Below are positions 46,713 to 55,225 of a stretch of 64,000 nucleotides of DNA, piece by piece. The position numbers and the translations under genes were made by a program. The DNA lies in contig DHSR01000057.1 of the NCBI GenBank assembly GCA_002410555.1, positions 53,239 to 117,238 on the forward strand, given 5' to 3'. Source of the DNA: Bacteroidales bacterium UBA5281. GTDB taxonomy: Bacteria > Bacteroidota > Bacteroidia > Bacteroidales > Lentimicrobiaceae. Every line of letters begins with the position of its first letter. The stretch's first letter is position 1. Below the pieces are notes generated by a model, which saw nothing but the letters and a program-made list of their open reading frames with translations, was not told the origin of the DNA and did not search any database.

Positions 46713-48197
46713 ATGAAACAAAATATCCTGATTTCTTTTTCTCTTTTAATACTGTTAGGGTTTTTTACATTGTCTGTACATGCACAACGCATGCTTACCC
46801 TTAACGAAACCATCGAAATTGCAAAGCGTCAGTCGCCGGATGCCCTGTCAGCCCAGCATCGTTTCAGAAGCAGCTACTGGCAATTCCGGAATTATAAAGC
46901 TTCGTTCAAGCCCATGCTCACTCTGGATGCCACCCTTCCGAGTCTGAGCCGGAGCATAGAAAAAATTACAACGCCTGAAGGCGATTTCTTTTATGAACGC
47001 AACCTGGCCAATTATTCAGCGGGTTTGTCCCTGTCGAAAAATATTGGATTTACCGGTGGGCAGATTTTTTTTAACTCCGATTTACAGCGTGTGGATTTGT
47101 TCGGCGACAGCACCATTACCTCCTATATGTCGGCTCCACTCAATATTGGAATCAATCAGCCATTATTCAATTATAACCCTTTTAAATGGGCCAAAAAGAT
47201 TGAACCTATGCGGTATAATGAGGCTGAGCGCCGCTATATGGAGGATGTAGAACAGGTAAACATAACGGCTTCTAACCTGTTTTTCAGCTTGCTTGATGCC
47301 CAGATAAGACTTAAGATACAACAAATTAACCTGTTGAACAATGATACTTTATATCAAATTGCACGGGGGCGTTTTAACATTGGAACCATTGCTGAAAATG
47401 AGTTGCTTCAAATTGAACTTAGCTTGCTTAATGCCCAGTCGGCTGTGGAAAATGCATTGCTCGATGTACAGGTAAAAGCCTTTAATCTGAAATCATATTT
47501 GAGGTTGCCCGATGCGGAAGACATCCGGCTGATTACGCCACCTGTTCCCGAGGCACCGGTAATTGACGCTCAGCTTGCTGTTACCGAAGCCCGCGACAAC
47601 CGCGCTGATGCCCTCGCTTTTGATCGGCGCATGCTGGTGGCTGAAAGCCGGGTAAATCAAGCGAAAACCGAAAACAGGTTCAATGCCAACCTGTATGCTA
47701 TGTATGGCTTAACGCAAAGTGCCCGTGATCTGGAGGCTGTTTACCGGAATCCCCAGGAGCAACAAAGGGTAATACTTGGTTTACGCATCCCCATTCTTGA
47801 CTGGGGCCTTACACGGGGTAAAATTAAACTGGCTGAATCAGACATGGAGATGGAACGTACCGCTGTACAGCAACAAATGATTGATTTTGATCAGGAGGTA
47901 TTTCTTAAAGTTATGCAATTCAATATGTTAAGAAATCAACTTGTTATTGCGGCAAAAAGTGATACCGTGGCAGTAAAACGCTACGAGGTAACCAAGCAGC
48001 GCTACCTCATAGGAAAAATTGGCATCATTGACCTTAACCTGGCCCAGAGTGAAAAAGACAATGCCCAACAGGGATATATTCAGGCACTGTCCACCTACTG
48101 GCGCAGTTTTTTTGAGTTGCGCAAACTTACCCTGTACGATTTTGTTGCCAACGACCGCATGCATTTCAGGTTTTCTGACATACCCGATGTGGAGTAG
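46713..48197 (+). CDS. TolC-family outer-membrane channel
   Basis: A 494-residue protein. The signal peptide ends in SVHAQRM (about residue 25). Two related halves of the TolC type follow, with long helices and beta-strand stretches (SAGLSLSKNIGFTGGQIFF, RVILGLRIPILDWGLTRGKI). It forms the outer-membrane exit duct for the adaptor and permease encoded immediately upstream, 35 bases away. The internal duplication and length fit the family. Confidence 0.9.
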   Translation: MKQNILISFSLLILLGFFTLSVHAQRMLTLNETIEIAKRQSPDALSAQHRFRSSYWQFRNYKASFKPMLTLDATLPSLSRSIEKITTPEGDFFYERNLANYSAGLSLSKNIGFTGGQIFFNSDLQRVDLFGDSTITSYMSAPLNIGINQPLFNYNPFKWAKKIEPMRYNEAERRYMEDVEQVNITASNLFFSLLDAQIRLKIQQINLLNNDTLYQIARGRFNIGTIAENELLQIELSLLNAQSAVENALLDVQVKAFNLKSYLRLPDAEDIRLITPPVPEAPVIDAQLAVTEARDNRADALAFDRRMLVAESRVNQAKTENRFNANLYAMYGLTQSARDLEAVYRNPQEQQRVILGLRIPILDWGLTRGKIKLAESDMEMERTAVQQQMIDFDQEVFLKVMQFNMLRNQLVIAAKSDTVAVKRYEVTKQRYLIGKIGIIDLNLAQSEKDNAQQGYIQALSTYWRSFFELRKLTLYDFVANDRMHFRFSDIPDVE

Positions 48198-48198
48198 T

Positions 48199-48815
48199 AT
48201 GGCTGTTCCTTTGCCATTTCAGGTGCATAACAAACATTCTTTTCACTTCCCTGTGGAGCAAAGACTACTTGAATACTTTCCTGCTTTTTTGAATGCAGCA
48301 GCTGCCCAAAAAGTAATGCATCAGGGGAGATAAACTGGCGGTCAGAAGAAATCGTTATTTTTGGAAAAACCCATTTGAGTCCGCGATTGATTGCCTGGTA
48401 TGGTGAAGCAGGTGCTCAATATGCCTATTCGGGCATACAGCATGATCCTGAGCCTTTTAACGATATATTGATGCAATTGAAATGCAGCATTGAGCAGGTG
48501 TCCCGGCATACTTTTAATTCGGTGTTGCTAAACTGGTATCGCTCAGGTGCCGACAGTATGGGCTGGCATGCTGACGATGAAAAGGCACTGGGAATTAATC
48601 GGGTGATTGCAAGCCTTAGTTTGTGGTAGGAGCGCAAACTGCGCTTTCGCAAAAAGGCAAATCATGATAAAAATTTTAATATTATATTACAAAACGGCAG
48701 CCTGCTACTTATCGGTGGTGAACTGCAGCATCATTGGCAACAAGCTGTGCCTAAGTCAAAAAAGCCAATGGGAGCCCGGATCAACCTTACATTCAGATTT
48801 ATCCGGTCACAATAA
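48199..48815 (+). pseudogene. Inactivated AlkB-type DNA dioxygenase
   Basis: A broken AlkB-like gene. From ATG 48199 the frame reads to a stop at 48333. A frameshift near 48325 moves the reading to the next frame (EINWRSEEIVIFGKTHLSPR, LIAWYGEAGAQYAYSGI, WHADDEKALGINRVIASL), where an in-frame TAG at 48627-48629 interrupts it. The same frame then continues ERKLRFRKKANH, GGELQHHWQQAVP and GARINLTFRFIRSQ to TAA at 48813-48815. The iron ligands HxD (WHADD) and H (LQHHW) and the R-x5-R motif (RINLTFR) are still there, so decay is recent. Two separate lesions make a sequencing error less likely. It starts just after tolC. Confidence 0.85.
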
Positions 48816-48817
48816 GT

Positions 48818-49378
48818 CTAAAGACCAAGTTCATCCGCAATTTCGGCCATGGCAGCAATAGAAAGTGCAGCAAATTCATCCATACCAAGTCCCAGTTTTT
48901 CACATTCCATAATTGTTTCCCGGTTCACTGAGGCTGCAAATGCTTTCTCTTTCATCCGTTTAACCACTGATTTAGGTTTTACTGAACCCACTTTTTTGTC
49001 GGGGTATACCAGAGCCGTGGCAGTAATCAATCCGGTAATGGTTTCTCCCGCGGCCAGGGCATGCTGAAACTCTATCTCCCGCGGCTTGCCGGCAGCCAGT
49101 TCGTTGTGCATTACAATGGCGTCTACCACTTCAGCATCCAAACCCAATTCCAGGAGTATCCGGCTGGTTTCCAGACCGTGGCGTTCAGGTTCATCCTGGG
49201 TGATTTCTGAATCCAGATCGTGTAACAAACCCGCCTGACCCCACTGTTCAACGTCGTGACCCAGACGCCGGGCCAATGCCCTCAAAACCGCTTCCGAGGC
49301 CAGTGAATGTGCTATTGTGCGTTCGTTGGTGATGTATTTTCTGAGTAGTTGAAGGGCATCTTTCCGGGGTAGTAACAT
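48818..49378 (-). CDS. HD-domain phosphohydrolase-like protein
   Basis: A 186-residue soluble protein of the HD superfamily: His in RTIAHSLASEAVLRALA, the HD pair in AGLLHDLD, and a further His in MHNELAAGK. The HDIG-like arrangement usually hydrolyses phosphoester bonds of nucleotides. The substrate is unknown. The start at 49378 is preferred over 49411, which adds a His-rich leader unlike the family. The gene ends 2 bases from the alkB remnant on the other strand. Confidence 0.8.
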   Translation of the reverse strand: MLLPRKDALQLLRKYITNERTIAHSLASEAVLRALARRLGHDVEQWGQAGLLHDLDSEITQDEPERHGLETSRILLELGLDAEVVDAIVMHNELAAGKPREIEFQHALAAGETITGLITATALVYPDKKVGSVKPKSVVKRMKEKAFAASVNRETIMECEKLGLGMDEFAALSIAAMAEIADELGL

Positions 49379-49423
49379 TTTTATTTGATTTAAATAATGA
49401 TGATGAAACAAAAGTGATTAAAG

Positions 49424-49906
49424 CTAAAAATCAGGTTTCTTATTTGTGGGCGGCCTGGTAGAAAATCCGGCAAAGAGCAAAATTATCGCGGAAAGCAATA
49501 ACGAACCTCCCAGGGCAATAAAAAATATACCTTCTACCCAGGCAGGCATCAATTTAAACCGCTCAAACAGTATGCTTAAGCCTATCATGAAGAAGATAAT
49601 CAGGTATGTTTTCCAGTCAATAAACGCAAAAATACATGGTTTTTCGCTTTTTAGGCTATAAATGCGTGTTACATTTCGTTTGGTAACTTTCTTAAATACG
49701 AGTGAGAAGAAGATATATAAACCCAGCAATCCTGAAGTTACCACTATCCAAGCCGGCACACTGGTAAGGGAAAGTGCCCTGAAAGTGATTTTCAACACCC
49801 GGTAGGACGCAAAAGCCCACAGGGCGGCACCCGTAAAACACAATACGCGCTTAGATACAGCGGGCTTAAATTTAGCTATCCATTTTTCATGCTTGGGCAT
49901 GGGCAC
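49424..49906 (-). CDS. Small four-helix membrane protein of unknown function
   Basis: A 160-residue protein with about four membrane segments (residues 20-40, 52-72, 92-110 and 122-145). No recognised domain or catalytic motif. It follows the same strand and direction as its neighbours with 45 bases to the HD gene. Function unknown. Confidence 0.65.
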   Translation of the reverse strand: MPMPKHEKWIAKFKPAVSKRVLCFTGAALWAFASYRVLKITFRALSLTSVPAWIVVTSGLLGLYIFFSLVFKKVTKRNVTRIYSLKSEKPCIFAFIDWKTYLIIFFMIGLSILFERFKLMPAWVEGIFFIALGGSLLLSAIILLFAGFSTRPPTNKKPDF

Positions 49907-50029
49907 GGCTTTATTTTAAGAAGTGTGGCTGATCAAAAAGGCTTCATATCAATTGCTTATGCCTGCTGCAAAGTTAAGCATTTTGCTAATTTAAGGTGTA
50001 AGCTGTTGCTCTATAAAATCAAAAAATAA

Positions 50030-50920
50030 CTAAACACTTTTAGCCTCAATCAGCTCTTTGTACAATGTCAGCACCAATCCATCGGCAAGTCCGAGCCGGG
50101 GAGAGATTACTTCGCCAATGCCGGTCCATTTGAGAATGCGGATAAAAATCCGTGAAGCGGGTACAATAACATCAGCCCTGTCGGGACGTAAACCCAGAGA
50201 TTCAATGCGCACTTTCAGGGGCATGGCACTCAACTGCTTATTGGCATAAATCAACTGCTCGTAACCAATGCGGTTGTTGGAGGTGTGACCATAGAGTTTG
50301 GTCAATTTATTGATGTTCCCTCCTGAACCAATGCAATTCATCCGCCCGAAATCGCTTTTAAATCCCCGAAGCCAGCGCCGCATTTCCTCCCATTCAGTCT
50401 GTTCTACTTTGTCGGCAAGCAAACGCAGTGTTCCAATTTTAAAAGAGTTGGAAGCAATCAGATAATCACCATCAATGACCGAAAGTTCAGTAGAGCCTCC
50501 CCCAACATCTATATACAGTGTTTTTGTAAAATCACGGTTTACATACACACGACTTAATGAACTAATGATGTTGGCTTCCTGTATTCCATTAATGATGTTG
50601 ATATCAAGGCCGGCCTCCCGCTTAACCCTGTCCATTATTTCCTGCTGATTGCCGGCTTCACGCATGGCCGAAGTGGCAGCAACGCGGTAGGCCTCGGGCT
50701 TGTATACTTCAATCAACAACTTAAAAGCCCGCATTGTCTTTACCAGGTCATCGGCTTTTTGTTCGCTTATTTTCCCAATGCTAAAAACATCCAGTCCCAG
50801 TCGTAAAGGAATACGCAGCAAGGTGGCTTTTTCTGAAACAATGCCCGATTTGCTGTTGAAAACATTGGCAAAAAGCAATCGCACTGCATTGGAACCTATA
50901 TCAATAGCGGATAAAAGCAT
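50030..50920 (-). CDS. Ppx/GppA-family phosphatase
   Basis: A 296-residue member of the exopolyphosphatase/guanosine pentaphosphatase family (ASKHA fold). AIDIGSNAVRLLFANV is the first phosphate-binding loop, IDVGGGSTELSVI the second, and NCIGSGGNINKL the third. The length matches the short bacterial form without the C-terminal HD domain. It may hydrolyse polyphosphate or pppGpp. It lies 26 bases after lpxH. Confidence 0.85.
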   Translation of the reverse strand: MLLSAIDIGSNAVRLLFANVFNSKSGIVSEKATLLRIPLRLGLDVFSIGKISEQKADDLVKTMRAFKLLIEVYKPEAYRVAATSAMREAGNQQEIMDRVKREAGLDINIINGIQEANIISSLSRVYVNRDFTKTLYIDVGGGSTELSVIDGDYLIASNSFKIGTLRLLADKVEQTEWEEMRRWLRGFKSDFGRMNCIGSGGNINKLTKLYGHTSNNRIGYEQLIYANKQLSAMPLKVRIESLGLRPDRADVIVPASRIFIRILKWTGIGEVISPRLGLADGLVLTLYKELIEAKSV

Positions 50921-50946
50921 GGTTGGTGTTTAAAGTGCTGTAATTT

Positions 50947-51729
50947 TCATAGTTCAAGCTGTTCGGGCACGCCATTGCGGTAAGTCATCATTTGTAATTC
51001 GTTGCCATCAAATACTGCATAACTGAAATTGGTAATCCAGTCCCCAAGGTTGATAAACCTCGATTTTTCATTTAGTTTCAGATTTGCAGGTATATGGCGA
51101 TGACCAAAAATAAAGTAATCAATGTCGGGCTGTTTCTTTAAAGTCTCAAGCGCAAAGGTGAACAAACGTTCTTTCGTCAGGTCATTCCCACCCTGCAGCT
51201 CCACCCTGGTTTCACGGGCCTCATTTGCATAGCGGCTGCGGCGCGAAAAGTAAAGGGCAAGACGGGTGCCGATGTCGGGATGCAACCACCGGAAAAGCCA
51301 TTGATTGGGTTTAAACTCAAATACTTTTTTCAAAAATTTATAACCATGATCGCCTGGGCCGAGACCATCTCCATGCGAAAGAAAAAACTTTTTTCCATTC
51401 CATTCACGAATCTGGTACTCCCGTTCGAGAATGATACCGAATTCGGTGGCAAAGTAATTAAATGCCCAAATATCATGGTTGCCTCTGAAAAGATGAACCG
51501 GAATACCGCGGTCGTTAAATTCGGCCAATTTGCCAAATAAGCGAATAAATCCTTTTGGTACAACAGTTTTGTACTCAAACCAGAAATCAAATACATCACC
51601 CATCAGAAAAAGCTCATCGGCATCGGCCATAATTTCATCCAGCCATTTTACCAATAGTTTTTCTCTTTTCAGGCTTGAGGCATGGGTGGGTATTCCCAGA
51701 TGAAAGTCGGAGGCAAAGTATATTTTCAA
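50947..51729 (-). CDS. UDP-2,3-diacylglucosamine diphosphatase (LpxH-like)
   Basis: A 260-residue calcineurin-type metallophosphoesterase. The metal ligands are in ASDFHLG, LMGDVFDFW, RGNHDIW, LSHGDGLG and FGHRHIP. LpxH removes UMP from UDP-2,3-diacylglucosamine to give lipid X in lipid A synthesis. The tight motif set and the lpxK gene about 2 kb away support this role. Family members that act on other phosphodiesters exist, so the gene name is withheld. Confidence 0.85.
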   Translation of the reverse strand: MKIYFASDFHLGIPTHASSLKREKLLVKWLDEIMADADELFLMGDVFDFWFEYKTVVPKGFIRLFGKLAEFNDRGIPVHLFRGNHDIWAFNYFATEFGIILEREYQIREWNGKKFFLSHGDGLGPGDHGYKFLKKVFEFKPNQWLFRWLHPDIGTRLALYFSRRSRYANEARETRVELQGGNDLTKERLFTFALETLKKQPDIDYFIFGHRHIPANLKLNEKSRFINLGDWITNFSYAVFDGNELQMMTYRNGVPEQLEL

Positions 51730-51791
51730 GTCGTTAAATTTATCCGGTTCAAACCTACAAAAAAAATTATGAGTTCATAAGAAAAGTGTGG

Positions 51792-52997
51792 TTACAACTT
51801 ATTCTTTTTGAGGTATTCCTCCAAAGCATCTACCGATACAAACCGATGCAGAATGCGTCCTTCCTTATCCAGCAATATCAATACCGGCAATCGTTCAATC
51901 CGGTATTTAACGTGTAGAAGAGACTGATTTCCAAGGGTGTCAATCACATTTGTCCACCACAGCTTATCCAGATTAACGGCAGCCTTCCACCGGTCAGGGA
52001 AAGTATCGAAAGCTACCGCGTAAACCTGAAATTCAGGAGAATCATCCCGGTCAATGATTTGCTTAAGTTTCAGATTCGATTGTCTGCTTTGAGCATCTGT
52101 GGGAGCCCAGAAGTATAGCAATATTGGCTTACCTTTCAAATGATGCCAGCTTTTAAGCCTGTCTGAAAAGTCGGGTAATTTGATGTCAGGTGCCTGGCTT
52201 CCGGTTTTTAATTGTGTTCTTGCCTCAGCCTCAGTCCTGGAAAGTCTGCGCAGACGTTGTACCCGGTGGTGGTGCATCAGCCGGTGCGGATTTTCAGGGA
52301 AATGAACACCGAGGGTGGAATCTGAGTAGAAATACCAAGTACTGTCAGCTAAACCTTTAAATACTGCCTGATTGCCAGGCATAGCATTCATTATTAATAC
52401 CTGCGATAAAGCTGTGGGATGTTGCTGCAGGTATTGAATGGCTATTTTCTTAACCTTTTCGCTTAGCCCGGAAACTGTACTATCAAAATATTTAAGCTCA
52501 CGACCATAATTGTCGGTATATTTTGCTGATTCAAGAGAAAGGAACAGGCTGTCGATCTTAAGTTTGATGGCATCAAGTTGCAGGACAAAATGCTGATATT
52601 CCGCATTTTCTGCTCCTCCGGTAAAAACAGCACTTCCCTCAGGTGAAAGAGAGGCTTTAATACTGTCACCCGGGTGAAGTACCAGTATTTTCCGGCTGGT
52701 TTCAAAGTTAAGCAGGTAGAATCCCGGGTTTTGCATGTTCAGCCGGAATCTTGCTGTTTTTCCAGGTTTCATCATTAACGAATCAATGGGTACTACACTA
52801 TTGGTATCAAGTCTGCTTAAGCTGACTTTGAACCGGCAATCTTCCGGGCAGCTTAAAGAAATAACAGCAGTGGTTTCCGGATTCCTATTGGTGTCGCATG
52901 CCGGGGCCAACCCGGCAAGAAACAGCAACAGGACAAGAGTACGTTTAATTTTAGCTTTCCTGGCGGATGGAAACAGACAAGGGTGGCTGAGTGTCAT
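51792..52997 (-). CDS. Thioredoxin-fold lipoprotein lacking CxxC
   Basis: A 401-residue protein. A lipobox-like signal ends LFLAGLAPACDTN (Cys at about residue 34). An N-terminal DUF4369-like beta domain (about residues 45-140) is followed by a helical linker and a C-terminal TlpA/AhpC-type thioredoxin fold from about residue 265. At the active site the usual WAPWCxxC reads FWAPTDAQSRQ, so both cysteines are missing, while the cis-proline loop RLPVLILLD remains. Redox activity is therefore unlikely. It may bind a partner or peptide in the periplasm. Confidence 0.8.
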   Translation of the reverse strand: MTLSHPCLFPSARKAKIKRTLVLLLFLAGLAPACDTNRNPETTAVISLSCPEDCRFKVSLSRLDTNSVVPIDSLMMKPGKTARFRLNMQNPGFYLLNFETSRKILVLHPGDSIKASLSPEGSAVFTGGAENAEYQHFVLQLDAIKLKIDSLFLSLESAKYTDNYGRELKYFDSTVSGLSEKVKKIAIQYLQQHPTALSQVLIMNAMPGNQAVFKGLADSTWYFYSDSTLGVHFPENPHRLMHHHRVQRLRRLSRTEAEARTQLKTGSQAPDIKLPDFSDRLKSWHHLKGKPILLYFWAPTDAQSRQSNLKLKQIIDRDDSPEFQVYAVAFDTFPDRWKAAVNLDKLWWTNVIDTLGNQSLLHVKYRIERLPVLILLDKEGRILHRFVSVDALEEYLKKNKL

Positions 52998-53040
52998 TTT
53001 ACCGTTTGTAAAGCATTGGTTTTCCGCAATTCATTTTTGC

Positions 53041-53853
53041 TTATAGCGTGGCAAGCAGTTCGCGGATGATATGAGTCATTTTTGGTTCTGCTTTTGCAGC
53101 CGCATCCATGACAATCTGATGAGAAATTTCAACGATTTTTCCTTCAACACCCAGATCAGAGATTACTGAAACAGCAAAAACGGGAATTCCGGCATGACGG
53201 GCTACAATAACCTCTGGCACTGTAGACATACCCACGGCATCGGCACCAATTATCCGGATGAACCTGTATTCGGCCCGTGTTTCAAAAGTAGGCCCCGAAA
53301 CAGCGGCATATACGCCGGTTTTAAAGTCAATGCCTGCCTTACCGGCAATTTTAGAAGCCAGTTGCAGCATTTGTTGGTTATACACTTCGCTCATATCAGG
53401 GAAGCGTGGCCCAAGCTGGTTATTGTTCTTGCCAATCAAAGGATTGTCGCCCATCAGATTGATATGATCGGTGATAAACATAATGTCGCCCACCTCGAAT
53501 TCGGGATTCAAACCGCCGCTGGCATTGGAGACAAACAAAAATTCAATGCCCAGGGCTTTCATCACCCTTATGGGGAATGTAATTTCCTGCATTGAATAGC
53601 CCTCATAAAAGTGGAAGCGCCCCTGCATGGCCACAATATTACGTCCGCCCAGTCTGCCAAAGATAAGTTGTCCGGCATGTCCCTCAACGGTTGAAACCGG
53701 GAAGTTGGGAATATCGCTGTAAGGTATGCTTTTGGAGATTTCCAGTTCGTTCACCAGACCGCCCAATCCTGTTCCCAGAATGATGCCGGCAAAGGGTGTT
53801 TCTTTATAATGTGTTTTGATATAATCAATGCTTTGGTTTATTTTCGTCAACAT
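53041..53853 (-). CDS. Purine nucleoside phosphorylase
   Basis: A 270-residue trimeric-type PNP. The phosphate-binding loop is in IILGTGLGGL. VEGHAGQLIFGRLGGRNIVA, QGRFHFYEG and the base-binding region NASGGLNP are all present, as is MSTVPEVIVARH. It splits purine nucleosides with phosphate to base and ribose 1-phosphate, in salvage. Its ATG lies 29 bases inside the end of lpxK, so translation is probably coupled. Confidence 0.93.
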   Translation of the reverse strand: MLTKINQSIDYIKTHYKETPFAGIILGTGLGGLVNELEISKSIPYSDIPNFPVSTVEGHAGQLIFGRLGGRNIVAMQGRFHFYEGYSMQEITFPIRVMKALGIEFLFVSNASGGLNPEFEVGDIMFITDHINLMGDNPLIGKNNNQLGPRFPDMSEVYNQQMLQLASKIAGKAGIDFKTGVYAAVSGPTFETRAEYRFIRIIGADAVGMSTVPEVIVARHAGIPVFAVSVISDLGVEGKIVEISHQIVMDAAAKAEPKMTHIIRELLATL

Positions 53854-54892
53854 AGGTTAAAATTTTTTTATTGAATGAATCTTTGAATTGATTGTGAAAC
53901 TTCACTTCTATGGGAAGATAATGCAAAGGCAATTCACGGGCAAGGTCATAAATTTCCGGAACTATCAAGCGCATGGCATCCTTTTCAGTGGTCACAAGCA
54001 ATTTATTGCGGCTGTAAAGGTCGTTAAAATTTTCCTTAATTCTTTCAAGGTCTTTCGCTTTATATCGGTAATGGTCTTTAAACTCAATGGTAATCAGTTC
54101 AAAACAATAGTTTGAAAGATATTCCTGAATGGGATAGATATTGGCAATACCGGCAAATAAAAGAATGTTGCTGTATTTGTGGTTGTCTTCAGGCTCTGGC
54201 ATTTCGTCCCATAAGGGAACCATCTTACCATAATCAATGTAACTGAAAAACACCTCCTGATGTGGCAATGGCTTCAGCTCCTCTACCATACTTCTATAAG
54301 TAATGGGTGAGAGCACTTTGGGAGATTTGGTAACAATAATGGCATCGGCTCGTTTTGCACCCGAAACGGGTTCACGAAGAGAGCCGGCAGGAAGCAGATA
54401 ATTACCGGTATAAGGATTCAGATAATCGGTAAGAAGAATGGAAAAACCGGGTTTTACAAAACGGTGCTGAAAGGCATCATCCAGCAGCACCACCTCTGTG
54501 GAGGGTTGCTTTTTGAGCAGTTTCCGTATGCCCCTTTTCCTTTTTTCATCAACGAATATGGATATATCAGGAAATTTCATCAGGTATTGCATAGGTTCGT
54601 CACCAACCACGGTGGCATTATCACCGTATTCGGCCTGCCTGAATCCTCTGGTTTTACGTCCGTAACCCCGGCTAAGAGTAGCTACATGAACCCTGGGATG
54701 CAATAACCTGATCAGATATTCAATATGGGGCGTTTTACCTGTGCCGCCAGTGGTAAGATTTCCCACACTTATTACGGGTATGGGAAAGGTGGTTTGGCTT
54801 AAAAGACCTACATCGAAAAGATAATTTCTTAATCTTGTGATCAGCCCATACAGAAATGCAAATGGAATAAGAAAGATACGAAGAATTTCCAT
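53825..54892 (-). CDS. lpxK: Tetraacyldisaccharide 4'-kinase
   Basis: A 355-residue inner-membrane-associated kinase that adds the 4'-phosphate to lipid A precursor. The N-terminal hydrophobic helix (IFLIPFAFLYGLITRL) anchors it. The P-loop is VGNLTTGGTGKTP. ILSRGYGRKT-type (TLSRGYGRKTRG) and LLDDAFQHR motifs follow. Length is standard. It overlaps the PNP gene by 29 bases. Confidence 0.94.
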   Translation of the reverse strand: MEILRIFLIPFAFLYGLITRLRNYLFDVGLLSQTTFPIPVISVGNLTTGGTGKTPHIEYLIRLLHPRVHVATLSRGYGRKTRGFRQAEYGDNATVVGDEPMQYLMKFPDISIFVDEKRKRGIRKLLKKQPSTEVVLLDDAFQHRFVKPGFSILLTDYLNPYTGNYLLPAGSLREPVSGAKRADAIIVTKSPKVLSPITYRSMVEELKPLPHQEVFFSYIDYGKMVPLWDEMPEPEDNHKYSNILLFAGIANIYPIQEYLSNYCFELITIEFKDHYRYKAKDLERIKENFNDLYSRNKLLVTTEKDAMRLIVPEIYDLARELPLHYLPIEVKFHNQFKDSFNKKILTYVDENKPKH

Positions 54893-55035
54893 GGCATAAA
54901 AGTACTACTTGATTTTTAAATCTGCAAATGAAAATATATTTACAGCTTACCTATGAGTAAACGCATAACTCTATTTTTGATTTTACTTGTAATCAAAAAG
55001 AGTAGTTAAATTTATTATCATCTGGTAAAAATTGT

Positions 55036-55043
55036 TAATTTTG
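55036..55043 (+). promoter_or_regulatory. Possible upstream -7 box
   Basis: TAATTTTG matches TAnnTTTG. It would start a transcript just before the structured region at 55080-55161. No -33 element is clear. Confidence 0.3.
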
Positions 55044-55079
55044 GCATGGTTGGTTTCGTGCCATACCGGTGAATCCGCT

Positions 55080-55161
55080 CTTTTATGTCTGAATGTATGT
55101 TCCACTCCGGGATTACAGGAAATGTAATGCAAACCGGAGCGCTCTCTGTTTAACATAAAAG
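55080..55161 (+). ncRNA. Nested inverted repeats, candidate structured RNA
   Basis: Three pairings fit inside each other: CTTTTATGT (55080-55088) with ACATAAAAG (55153-55161), CTCCGG (55105-55110) with CCGGAG (55134-55139), and ATTACA (55112-55117) with TGTAAT (55123-55128) closing a GGAAA loop. They lie in the 333-base gap between divergent lpxK and the Nif3-like gene. No known RNA family is recognised. It could be a small RNA, an operator or a chance fold. Confidence 0.4.
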
Positions 55162-55182
55162 GTCAGTCCGGCGGTTTCTGAT

Positions 55183-55190
55183 TATCTTTG
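55183..55190 (+). promoter_or_regulatory. Putative -7 box for the Nif3-like gene
   Basis: TATCTTTG matches TAnnTTTG, 35 bases before the ATG at 55226. Confidence 0.5.
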
Positions 55191-55225
55191 TGTAATGTTT
55201 TACATGAAATTTTAAGCTTATTCTT

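Noticed and set aside
48627..48629. In-frame TAG in the alkB remnant as possible recoding (for example pyrrolysine)
   Set aside because: A separate frameshift upstream already breaks the gene, and nothing suggests recoding in Bacteroidota.
51733..51756. tRNA T-loop-like string (ggttcaaacc)
   Set aside because: No acceptor stem, anticodon arm or CCA end can be fitted around it.
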